Made by a program: the position numbers and the translations under genes
NCBI GenBank assembly: GCA_965112735.1
Contig: OZ218954.1
Location: 2,480,001 to 2,544,000 of the forward strand
Source: Phaeosaccion multiseriatum
Lineage: Eukaryota > Ochrophyta, other classes
Direction: 5' to 3'
DNA: 64,000 nt
Part shown: one piece after another, positions 52,301 through 63,500 of the stretch
Layout: each line of letters begins with the position of its first letter
How positions within the stretch are numbered: the first letter of the stretch is position 1
The notes under the pieces: generated by a model
Seen by the model: the letters and a program-made list of their open reading frames with translations, nothing else
The model's database searches: none
What the model was told of the DNA's origin: nothing

Positions 52301-53109
52301 TAGGGGCAGCAGTGAAGAGCGATAGTTTTGGCGGTGTGGGCAAGTTGACTGCGGGGCAGTGGAAGTGCCCGAGCTGCCTGGTTCCCAACGCACGGGATGT
52401 GGTGGAGTGTGCTGCCTGTGGTACTCTGAACCCCACGGCGGCGGCAGCAAGTAGGACGGGAGGAGGTGATAAGGCTGCAGCAGTGCTCTTCGGCGGTAGC
52501 AGCAGCAGCAGCGGCATCGGTGGCCAGAGCTCACTCGCCGCTGCTGGTGGCGACTCGTGTATTGGGTCGGGAGGGTTCAGTTTTGGGGCGAGCTCGGGGG
52601 GCAATACGACGTTCTCCTCCTCTCCTAGTGGCGGCAGCTCGGCAGGTGTGACAGTCAAGGACAGCCAGGCGAGCGGCTCTTGTGCCACATCGACGGGCGG
52701 AATCGCGCCTGGCGGATTCATGTTTGGTATCGGTGCTGTGGCATCAAGTGAGCAAGGCAGGGTGAAGGACAAGTCGGAGGGAGAGGGCAACAGAGAGGAG
52801 GAGGAGCAGGTGGAGGTGGTGGTGGAGGAGGATGAGGAGGAGGAGGAGGAGGAGGAGGAGGAGGAGGAGGAGGAGGAGGCTGTCTTGGGCGCGGACGGAT
52901 ACGAATACCCCGAGAGTGACGAAGATGAAGACATGGCGCTGGAGAAGGAGAAGGCGAGGCGCGCATTTGACAGGTGTGGTGGGTCTGATGCGTCGGGGCT
53001 TGGTGAGGATAGATGGCCGGCCTTGTTCAAAGATCTTGGGACGACTTACGGCAAGGAGGAGCACGGACAAAAGATGCAGGCACTCGCGAACGGGACTGGT
53101 TCAGTTTAG
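43356..53109 (+). CDS. Giant cyclophilin with nine RanBP2-zinc-finger/FG/acidic modules
   Basis: Exons 43356-43646, 43724-43841, 43964-44043, 44123-44339, 44420-44685 and 44770-53109 give about 3100 aa. A helical N-terminus (~1-100) precedes a cyclophilin domain: [20 protein letters not shown], catalytic Arg/Phe/Gln in [15 protein letters not shown], and [13 protein letters not shown]. The usual Trp121 of cyclophilin A is His here, predicting weak cyclosporin binding. Nine modules follow. Each has a RanBP2-type zinc finger (WKCPSC, then CAACGTLNP), five FG dipeptides (SFGG, LFGG, SFGA, MFGI, LFGS), Gly/Ser linkers, a Glu run, and a helical segment resembling a degenerate EF-hand pair ([33 protein letters not shown]). 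The intron at 44686 (GTAAGT donor) is in frame and could be retained, adding 28 residues. The domain set recalls nucleoporin Nup358; nuclear-pore association is inference. No Ran-binding domain is visible. Confidence 0.8.
44953..53099 (+). repeat. Coding tandem array: eight full units of 903-930 bp plus a partial ninth
   Basis: Unit starts (AGCGATAGTTTTGG) at 44953, 45880, 46798, 47725, 48628, 49555, 50458, 51388 and 52318. Unit lengths are 927, 918, 927, 903, 927, 903, 930, 930 and ~782. Nearly all length change is GAG copy number in the Glu run. Point differences are rare: GGGCTCGG in units 4 and 6 only, AAAGAGG at the end of unit 8, and GACAGCCAGG in unit 9. The first unit differs upstream, where the acidic block is replaced by single-copy sequence. 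Confidence 0.97.
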
Positions 53110-53199
53110 TGCATGGGTTGCACTGATTATGCACCTTGACTTGGTGTATATTCATCCAAAAATACTCGCCAACACTCGCTTCGCATAATCCAAACTGGG

Positions 53200-54215
53200 A
53201 GCCTATGTCAATAATACACTATTTATCCTTCGACTCCAGCCTCCGAGAACGGAATATCTTTCGTGCAAGTGTTATTCACGATCGTGCAGTGGCCGCTGCG
53301 TACAATACCCGATCAATATGTGCCTCGTTCACGCTGCTTGTGCCCCGCCAATGCCCGCCTCCGCCCAGTCAAGAGCGCGCTGCTTCAGCAGCGAAGCCAG
53401 ATTGGGCGTTTTAATGCCGGCCAGGGCTTTCTTTGTGCCTCTCGATCGTGGCAAGCGATGAGTCAGTATAGGCTCATTCCTGATCGTTCAGTGAACGCTG
53501 CGTCCACGGCCTGACCAGCAAATGCTTCACGCTACTTTCACACCGCAAATGCCCGCCTCCCCCCAGCCAAGGGCCAGATTGCGCGTTTTGAGGCCACCCA
53601 AGGCCTTGGTCGTGCCTCTCAAGGCCAACTATTGCGTCAGGAGAGTCATTTGTGCTCGTGCAGTGACCGCTGCGTACTCGGCCCGACCAGCAAATGCCTG
53701 ATTTCACAATTTCTGGGTACCCATTGAGAGGCCTCGCTCCTCCTCATCCAGTCGTCGTCAATGTTGGGGGATAAGCCTTTTCACTAAGAGTGCAGTCCTG
53801 AGAGGGACTCACCTCGGGGCACACACAATGCTTTTGCCCCGCAAATGCCCACCTCCGCCTATCCAAGGGCCAGATTGAGCATTATGAGGCCGGCCAAGGC
53901 CTTGGTCGGGCCCCAATTGCGTCAGTAGCGTCATTTCTGATCGTGCAGTGACCGCTGCGGGCACGGCCAGGCCAGCCAACGCCTCATTCACGCTCCTTGT
54001 GCCCCGCAACTGCCCGCCTCCGCCCAGCCAAGAGCCAGATTGGGCGTTTTGAGGCCGGCCAAGGCCTTGGTCGTGCCTCTCGGGTCCAGAGATTGTGTCA
54101 GTAGGGTCATTTGTGATCGTGCAGTTACCGCTGCGTACACGGCACTACCAGCAAATGGCTGATTCACGCTGTTTTTGCCCCGCAAATGCCCACCTCCGCC
54201 TATCCAACACAGGTG
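53200..54215 (-). repeat. Diverged satellite array, opposite orientation to the main array
   Basis: About five degenerate monomers marked by GCCCCGCAAATGCCC near 53342, 53540, 53836, 54001 and 54177 (spacing 165-198, once 296 with an insert at ~53700-53820). Read on the minus strand they contain CCCAATCTGG, a TGGGC segment and GCATTTGCGGGG in the same order as the 177-bp satellite that starts near 57545. No gene. Confidence 0.75.
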
Positions 54216-54909
54216 ACAGGTGGCCCTCTCACCACAGGCAAATGTGTTCTCACTTGAGAGACGAAGACCCTCTTGCTCTCAAATGAGAGCGCCCCAAAAA
54301 AGAGAGGGTTTGGTCTTGAGAAGGTGGTGTCGCTGTGGGCTGGTGGAAAAGTGAATAAGATCGGTGCCTGAGTCAACCCTGACGGGATACGACAAATTCC
54401 GTGGCTTGAAATATCCTCGAGGGTCTCAACTCATAGCGTCTCCAGAGTATCGTGGGCTCTCAATTGAGACACCTGCGAGATGAGAGTACAGTGGGTCTTC
54501 AATTGAGAGCAGGGCTTGGTGTAAAGAGCGTATCACAACGACGAAGACATTTTTGGGAGGCGCTTGCTTGACTCTTCCGCAGCATCAGCTGCACGCATAT
54601 CAACCACTCTCAAAGGCTAAGAGCCTCCGGCAGGCTGCAGGAGCACATAGATCCCGCTGATCCCCACTGATGCATGTACTCGTGCTTACCCGGGAGAGAG
54701 CGCAAGCCGGAGATTTTGCATTGCCCACCAACTATGGAGAGCCAGGCAAGTTTGAAGAACCCCCACCACAACTGGCGACTAGCCAGTGTATGAACAACAT
54801 AAACCATTTCTTTCCCCCCCTTTTTTTTTATAGTTGTTTTTTGTGTACTGGCTTCCCTACAATGTAATGGCCCAGAAGTTGCGAGTGAACTGCAAAAATC
54901 ACATCCACA
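54216..54909. repeat. Island edge with interrupted palindromes CTCANNTGAG
   Basis: CTCACTTGAG (54249), CTCAAATGAG (54278) and CTCAATTGAG (54459), with a near copy TTCAATTGAG (54499). The matching right edge has CTCAATTGAA (57455), CTCAGATGAG (57490) and CTCAGTTGAG (57509). The remaining sequence to 54909 shows no gene. Confidence 0.7.
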
Positions 54910-56245
54910 ATGCCCGCGAACTCTCCCGGTTATTTACAACTGTGTAGACTTCTGGGTGACACAGTCGAGCTTATACACAACGGTTCTGACGAAACATCAG
55001 AGCCAGGAGACATTATTATGGAGCTTGCAGAGGTAGAAACTCTTCATGACAAGAATCCTGGGTTCTCTTTGCCCTTTGGAGAGGAGCTATCCAGCTCAGG
55101 ACAAGTTGTGGTGGGAGGCATACTTGAGACAGGTGCCACGTATCGAGGTTCTCTCTTTCCCCTCCAAGTCAAGAGGATACTTGTTTTATTGTGGAGGATG
55201 ACTTGGTGCGCATTTTGACCATGGACAACATCCAGTACATCTCTCATTATATAGTGTTGTTTGGTCGACGGTGGATGTATTTGAAGAGAGAACGATGCGC
55301 TTTTACATCGCCAATGCGGACCATCAGGGTGTGGCACTGGACGACGAGGAAGAGATGGACATGCTCAAGCAGGATATCAAGGAGCAGTATTCTCTCCGTG
55401 TGATGGAGAAGGATGAAGTTGAGTGGCGACCTTGCGACAGTCGAGTGGGTATTGACAAAGAAGGTGCAATCTACTTGGAGATTCAGAGGACACAGTTTTG
55501 TCACTGTTGTGTCATCGAGGAGCTCACGGACATGGAGCGAGGCGAGCCCTTTGTGGTCAAAGATTTGTTACAGAGGCGAAAGACGTGCTTTACTACGCAA
55601 CCCTTCTTACAGTCCAATGCGATCTCCCCTTCGTCACCCTCTCCGAAGAAGGGTATCAAGTCTGTTGTTCGCAGCTTCGTCAAAGGGGAACCCAAAATCC
55701 GCTTTCGTCGCAAAGGTCGAAATCAATCGAATGTCAGAGACAATTGTGTGTTTGTTGCCAATTTCTCTCTCCAGGAGATCAACGCTGTGTTGGAGGGTGT
55801 GGGGAAGGGGGCACTTGGAGGATTATGGAATCAGAGCCCTTGGTACCCAATCGAGGTTTTGTGTGTATTTGCGAAAAGGGACTACGTCTACGAGGAGGCG
55901 AGCTCGGCTCGGGCTGGTGAACTGGAGCTGGGTGCAGATAGAGCGAGGATGGCAGCTAATCAAGAGCGTGCCAGAAGCTTTGTATGGGATGCCAATGCGC
56001 AATTTGAGGGCCGAGAACTTCGACCAAAGCGAGACGATGGACTGATCTCTGGTACATCCTTTGACTTCAACACGAACACAGCTACGATACGGTACTTCTT
56101 ATGGACACCCGATCACAAATCTGAGGGGAAAATGTGGACGTGGGGGTGCAGTGGTGACAAGGTTGGAAATTCTTTGTCAATGGGGAAAGTTGTCATCTTC
56201 AATACAACATACATGACATCCATGAAGCGAGTGGACCACTTCTGA
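54910..56245 (+). pseudogene. Unrecognised gene with apparent frameshifts, isolated between satellite arrays
   Basis: Not recognised. A first frame from 54910 (MPANSPGYLQLCRLLGDTVE) runs to about 55150. Protein-like sequence then continues in a second frame (QEDTCFIVEDDLVRILTMDN, 55165-55260) and then in a third, open to the stop at 56245 (EERTMRFYIANADHQGVALD, SFDFNTNTATIRYFLWTPDH). No intron of credible length bridges the shifts, so the gene is probably damaged, or the sequence has base errors there. The last frame alone would give a 324-aa protein with mixed alpha/beta composition, a basic stretch (KIRFRRKGR) and no signal peptide. Its location between inverted satellites suggests an accessory or mobile origin, but no transposase motif is seen. 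Confidence 0.45.
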
Positions 56246-57540
56246 AGAGACATTTAAAAAAAAAACGTGGGACCATGACTCTCTCTACGGCGGAGAGACG
56301 ATGTCACCGTCCCAGGAGGAGAGAGAGAAGGAGGAAAGGAGAAAGAAGAGGAGGAGGACGAGTTGAGGTGAGTGGGTGGATATGCAGCAGCGAAGCCACG
56401 TACTTTGTCGCACATGTACCTTACATTACACTTTCTTCTTCCTATACCATGCCGCAGGTCAAGCATCACTAGCAGGACAAGGCACACGACCACCCGCCGT
56501 GTTTGTATGTTGCACAAAGAGGGTGGGTTAGGGCGATATGGGGGGAAGGGGGGGCAGTGGGGTTGGATGGGATGGGGTGGTGGGGTTAGCGACACACATG
56601 TCATGAACACGCGCGTACGCATGATGTTCGTATGTACATGCATGTCTTATGCATATAGTGTATGACATATGAGGGTGATGGGCGGAGGGGACGCACAAGT
56701 GCACGTGATATACATCAGAGAGGGGGTGCACTGGCGGCTGGGTGGGGGGTGCACATATGATGGGGGCGGAGCGGGGACACGGCAAGGACAGGGCAGTCAG
56801 AGTAGACTATAGACTATCATGTAGAGAAGAGTGGGTGTAGACATGGGAGACACGCATTGAAATACTTGCTTATACCACCTTCTCGAAGAAAAAACTCTAG
56901 GCTAGCTAGACGCGAGCACCTGGCTGCTAGCACGTCAGGCCCAGGCTCTCAAACTTCTACTAGATACGTGTGCGTAGCGCAAGCTCTTGCAACCGTTTGC
57001 ATTGGGGGCACCTCTTGTGTTTGCGACAAGTAGCATGACACAAGTAAGCACACGGCATCTTCACCCTCACAAGAGAAGCAGTCGGGCCCTACTGCGATCC
57101 TTGCTTTCCTGCACCATCAGTCTCTACTCTCCTCCCTGCTTGTACACGCTCCCGTACCTGCTCTCTTATCTCCTTCAATCACGGTAGGGTGGCGAGTACA
57201 GCAGGGCTTCTCCTCTTCTGAGCTCGAGCAGCAGAGAACACTGCTTACCATCTGCTGCCATACATATTTCTATCCTAAAAACCCCTCGGGGTCCACACAC
57301 GCGCCCACGCACCACACCCTACCCCTCAGCTCTCAATACCGTGCTTATCCGTCGACTCCATTGCACTCTGCGAGAACAGAACTTCCGTGGCTCAGCTGCA
57401 GACGCAGCGAAACCTTCCTTTTGAGACCAACCTACGTGCAGACAGTAGGAGGCTCTCAATTGAAACCCAAGGCGGCTCTTAGTAAGGCTCTCAGATGAGA
57501 ACTAGGCCCTCAGTTGAGCTCTAAAGGACCACCTGTCCAC
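56246..57540. other. Intergenic stretch on the right side of the island
   Basis: About 1.3 kb with purine-rich and TGTA-rich sequence and no supported gene. The stretch 57330-57400 (TCAATACCGTGCTTATCC onward) is similar in direct orientation to 53205-53265 on the far side of the island. 57420-57540 carries the CTCANNTGAG motifs and a CCACCTGTCCACCTGTG segment that mirrors 54200-54225. Confidence 0.5.
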
Positions 57541-60500
57541 CTGTGCAGTGGGGCGTTGAATGGGTCAAGAGGCCCAATCTGGCCGCTGTTCCGAAGCACC
57601 CAGTTGCGTGGCACAAGAAAACAGCCAAACGAACCGTCGGTGGGCCACTAAATGCCCACGCAGAGCATTGGATCAGCACGGCTGGCCTACACAAGACACT
57701 GCATTGCCGCAACAGCGCCCAGTGGGACATTAAATGGGCTCAACAGGCCCAATCTGGCCCCTGGTTAGGCCCAAAGCAATGCGGGGCACACACAGCCTAA
57801 ATGACGGGTTGGCGTGTCATACCATGCCCGCGCAGAGCATCGTATCAGCATGACTGGCCTATCCGACACACTGCATCGCCACAACAGCGCCCAGTGGGGT
57901 GACGAATACGCTCAACAGGCCCAATCTGGCCCCTGGTTGGGCCCAAAGCAAGCATTTGCGGGGCACAAACAGCCTAAATGACGGGTTGGCGTGTCATACC
58001 ATGCCCGCGCAGAGCATCGGATCATCACGACTGGCCTATCCGACACACTGCATCGCCACAACAGCGCCCAGTGGGACCTTGAATGGGCTCAACAGGCCCA
58101 ATCTGGCCCCTGGTTGGGCCCAAAGCAAGCATTTGCGGGGCACAAACAGCCTAAATGACGGGTTAGCGTGTCTCAACATGCCCGCGCAGAGCATTGGATC
58201 ATCACGACTGACCTGTCCGACACACTGCATCGCCACAACAGCGCCCAGTGGGGTGACGAATGGGCTCAACAGGCCCAATCTGGCCCCTGGTTGGGCCCAA
58301 AGCAAGCATTTGCGGGGCACAAACAGCCTAAATGACGGGTTGGCGTGTCATACCATGCCCGCGCAGAGCATCGGATCATCACGACTGGCCTATCCGACAC
58401 ACTGCATCGCCACAACAGCGCCCAGTGGGACCTTGAATGGGCTCAACAGGCCCAATCTGGCCCCTGGTTGGGCCCAAAGCAAGCATTTGCGGGGCACAAA
58501 CAGCCTAAATGACGGGTTAGTGTGTCATACCATGCTTGCGCAGAGCATCGGATCAGCACGACTGGCCTATCCGACACACTGCATCGCCACAACAGCGCCC
58601 ACTGGGACGTCGAATGGGCTCAACAGGCCCAATCTGGCCCCTGGTTGGGCCCAAAGCAAGCATTTGCGGGGCACAAACAGCCTAAATGACGGGTTGGCGT
58701 GTCATACCATGCCCGCGCAGAGCATCGGATCATCACTACTGGCCTATCCGACACACTGCATCGCCACAACAGCGCCCAGTGGGACCTTGAATGGGCTCAA
58801 CAGGCCCAATCTGGCCCCTGGTTGGGCCCAAAGCAAGCATTTGCGGGGCACAAACAGCCTAAATGACGGGTTGGTGTGTCATACCATGCCCGCGCAGAGC
58901 ATCGTATCAGCACGACTGGCCTATCCGACACACTGCATCGCCACAACAGCGCCCAGTGGGGTGACGAATACGCTCAACAGGCCCAATCTGGCCCCTGGTT
59001 GGGCCCCAAGCAAGCATTTGCGGGGCACAAACAGCCTGAATGACGGTTTGGCGTGTCATACCATGCCCGCGCAGAGCATCGTATCAGCACGACTGGCCTA
59101 TCCGACACACTGCATCGCCACAACAGCGCCCACTGGGTCGTCGAATGGGCTCAACAGGCCCAATCTGGCCCCTGGTTGGGCCCAAAGCAAGCATTTGCGG
59201 GGCACAAACAGCCTAAATGACGGGTTGGCGTGTCTCAACATGCCCGCGCAGAGCATCGGATCATCACGACTGGCCTATCCGACACACTGCATCGCCACAA
59301 CAGCGCCCAGTGGGACCTTGAATGGGCTCAACAGGCCCAATCTGGCCCCTGGTTGGGCCCAAAGCAAGCATTTGCGGGGCACAAACAGCCTAAATGACGG
59401 GTTGGCGTGTCTCAACATGCCCGCGCAGAGCATCGGATCATCACGACTGGCCTATCCGACACACTGCATCGCCACAACAGCGCCCAGTGGGACATTGAAT
59501 GGGCTCAACAGGCCCAATCTGGCCCCTGGTTGGGCCCAAAGCAAGCATTTGCGGGGCACAAACAGCCTAAATGACGGGTTGGTGTGTCATACCATGCTTG
59601 CGCAGAGCATTGGATCATCACGACTGGCCTATCCGACACACTGCATCGCCACAACAGCGCCCAGTGGGACCTTGAATGGGCTCAACAGGCCCAATCTGGC
59701 CCCTGGTTGGGCCCAAAGCAAGCATTTGCGGGGCACAAACAGCCTAAATGACGGGTTGGCGTGTCATACCATGCCCGCGCAGAGCATCGGATCATCACGA
59801 CTGGCCTATCCGACACACTGCATCGCCACAACAGCGCCCAGTGGGACATTGAATGGGCTCAACAGGCCCAATCTGGCCCCTGGTTGGGCCCAAAGCAAGC
59901 ATTTGCGGGGCACAAACAGCCTAAATGACGGGTTGGTGTGTCATACCATGCTTGCGCAGAGCATCGGATCATCACGACTGGCCTATCCGACACACTGCAT
60001 CGCCACAACAGCGCCCACTGGGACCTTTAATGGGCTCAACAGGCCCAATCTGGCCCCTGGTTGGGCCCAAAGCAAGCATTTGCGGGGCACAAACAGCCTA
60101 AATGACGGGTTAGTGTGTCATACCATGCCTGCGCAGAGCATCGGATCATCACGACTGGCCTATCCGACACACTGCATCGCCACAACAGCGCCCAGTGGGA
60201 CCTTGAATGGGCTCAACAGGCCCAATCTGGCCCCTGGTTGGGCCCAAAGCAAGCATTTGCGGGGCACAAACAGCCTAAATGACGGGTTGGTGTGTCATAC
60301 CATGCCCGCGCAGAGCATCGGATCATCACGACTGGCCTATCCGACACACTGCATCGCCACAACAGCGCCCAGTGGGGCCTTGAATGGGCTCAACAGGCCC
60401 AATCTGGCCCCTGGTTGGGCCCAAAGCAAGCATTTGCGGGGCACAAACAGCCTAAATGACGGGTTGGCGTGTCTCAACATGCCCGCGCAGAGCATCGGAT

Positions 60501-63500
60501 CATCACGACTGGCCTATCCGACACACTGCATCGCCACAACAGCGCCCAGTGGGACATTGAATGGGCTCAACAGGCCCAATCTGGCCCCTGGTTGGGCCCA
60601 AAGCAAGCATTTGCGGGGCACAAACAGCCTAAATGACGGGTTGGTGTGTCATACCATGCCCGCGCAGAGCATCGGATCATCACGACTGGCCTATCCGACA
60701 CACTGCATCGCCACAACAGCGCCCAGTGGGACCTTGAATGGGCTCAACAGGCCCAATCTGGCCCCTGGTTGGGCCCAAAGCAAGCATTTGCGGGGCACAA
60801 ACAGCCTAAATGACGGGTTGGCGTGTCTCAACATGCCCGCGCAGAGCATCGGATCATCACGACTGGCCTATCCGACACACTGCATCGCCACAACAGCGCC
60901 CAGTGGGACCTTGAATGGGCTCAACAGGCCCAATCTGGCCCCTGGTTGGGCCCAAAGCAAGCATTTGCGGGGCACAAACAGCCTAAATGACGGGTTGGTG
61001 TGTCATACCATGCCCGCGCAGAGCATCGGATCATCACGACTGGCCTATCCGACACACTGCATCGCCACAACAGCGCCCAGTGGGACCTTGAATGGGCTCA
61101 ACAGGCCCAATCTGGCCCCTGGTTGGGCCCAAAGCAAGCATTTGCGGGGCACAAACAGCCTAAATGACGGGTTGGTGTGTCATACCATGCCCGCGCAGAG
61201 CATCGTATCAGCACGACTGGCCTATCCGACACACTGCATCGCCACAACAGCGCCCAGTGGGGTGACGAGTACGCTCAACAGGCCCAATCTGGCCCCTGGT
61301 TGGGCCCCAAGCAAGCATTTGCGGGGCACAAACAGCCTGAATGACGGTTTGGCGTGTCATACCATGCCCGCGCAGAGCATCGTATCAGCACGACTGGCCT
61401 ATCCGACACACTGCATCGCCACAACAGCGCCCACTGGGTCGTCGAATGGGCTCAACAGGCCCAATCTGGCCCCTGGTTGGGCCCAAAGCAAGCATTTGCG
61501 GGGCACAAACAGCCTAAATGACGGGTTGGTGTGTCATACCATGCCCGCGCAGAGCATCGTATCAGCACGACTGGCCTATCCGACACACTGCATCGCCACA
61601 ACAGCGCCCACTGGGTCGTCGAATGGGCTCAACAGGCCCAATCTGGCCCCTGGTTGGGCCCAAAGCAAGCATTTGCGGGGCACAAACAGCCTAAATGACG
61701 GGTTGGCGTGTCTCAACATGCCCGCGCAGAGCATCGGATCATCACGACTGGCCTATCCGACACACTGCATCGCCACAACAGCGACCAGTGGGACCTTGAA
61801 TGCGCTCAACAGGCCCAATCTGGCCCCTGGTTGGGCCCAAAGCAAGCATTTGCGGGGCACAAACAGCCTAAATGACGGGTTGGCGTGTCTCAACATGCCC
61901 GCGCAGAGCATCGGATCATCACGACTGGCCTATCCGACACACTGCATCGCCACAACAGCGCCCAGTGGGACCTTGAATGGGCTCAACAGGCCCAATCTGG
62001 CCCCTGGTTGGGCCCAAAGCAAGCATTTGCGGGGCACAAACAGCCTAAATGACGGGTTGGTGTGTCATACCATGCTTGCGCAGAGCATTGGATCATCACG
62101 ACTGGCCTATCCGACACACTGCATCGCCACAACAGCGCCCACTGGGACCTTGAATGGGCTCAACAGGCCCAATCTGGCCCCTGGTTGGGCCCAAAGCAAG
62201 CATTTGCGGGGCACAAACAGCCTAAATGACGGGTTGGCGTGTCATACCATGCCCGCGCAGAGCATCGGATCATCACGACTGGCCTATCCGACACACTGCA
62301 TCGCCACAACAGCGCCCAGTGGGACATTGAATGGGCTCAACAGGCCCAATCTGGCCCCTGGTTGGGCCCAAAGCAAGCATTTGCGGGGCACAAACAGCCT
62401 AAATGACGGGTTGGTGTGTCATACCATGCTTGCGCAGAGCATCGGATCATCACGACTGGCCTATCCGACACACTGCATCGCCACAACAGCGCCCACTGGG
62501 ACCTTTAATGGGCTCAACAGGCCCAATCTGGCCCCTGGTTGGGCCCAAAGCAAGCATTTGCGGGGCACAAACAGCCTAAATGACGGGTTAGTGTGTCATA
62601 CCATGCCTGCGCAGAGCATCGGATCATCACGACTGGCCTATCCGACACACTGCATCGCCACAACAGCGCCCAGTGGGACCTTGAATGGGCTCAACAGGCC
62701 CAATCTGGCCCCTGGTTGGGCCCAAAGCAAGCATTTGCGGGGCACAAACAGCCTAAATGACGGGTTGGTGTGTCATACCATGCCCGCGCAGAGCATCGGA
62801 TCATCACGACTGGCCTATCCGACACACTGCATCGCCACAACAGCGCCCAGTGGGACCTTGAATGGGCTCAACAGGCCCAATCTGGCCCCTGGTTGGGCCC
62901 AAAGCAAGCATTTGCGGGGCACAAACAGCCTAAATGACGGGTTGGCGTGTCTCAACATGCCCGCGCAGAGCATCGGATCATCACGACTGGCCTATCCGAC
63001 ACACTGCATCGCCACAACAGCGCCCAGTGGGACATTGAATGGGCTCAACAGGCCCAATCTGGCCCCTGGTTGGGCCCAAAGCAAGCATTTGCGGGGCACA
63101 AACAGCCTAAATGACGGGTTGGTGTGTCATACCATGCCCGCGCAGAGCATCGGATCATCACGACTGGCCTATCCGACACACTGCATCGCCACAACAGCGC
63201 CCACTGGGACCTTTAATGGGCTCAACAGGCCCAATCTGGCCCCTGGTTGGGCCCAAAGCAAGCATTTGAGGGGCACAAACAGCCTAAATGACGGGTTAGT
63301 GTGTCATACCATGCCTGCGCAGAGCATCGGATCATCACGACTGGCCTATCCGACACACTGCATCGCCACAACAGCGCCCAGTGGGACCTTGAATGGGCTC
63401 AACAGGCCCAATCTGGCCCCTGGTTGGGCCCAAAGCAAGCATTTGCGGGGCACAAACAGCCTAAATGACGGGTTGGCGTGTCATACCATGCCCGCGCAGA

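Noticed and set aside
45300-53030. Many repeated minus- and plus-strand frames within the cyclophilin array
   Set aside because: They recur only because the DNA unit repeats; the GC-rich coding strand leaves other frames open. The zinc finger and FG content is only in the main frame.
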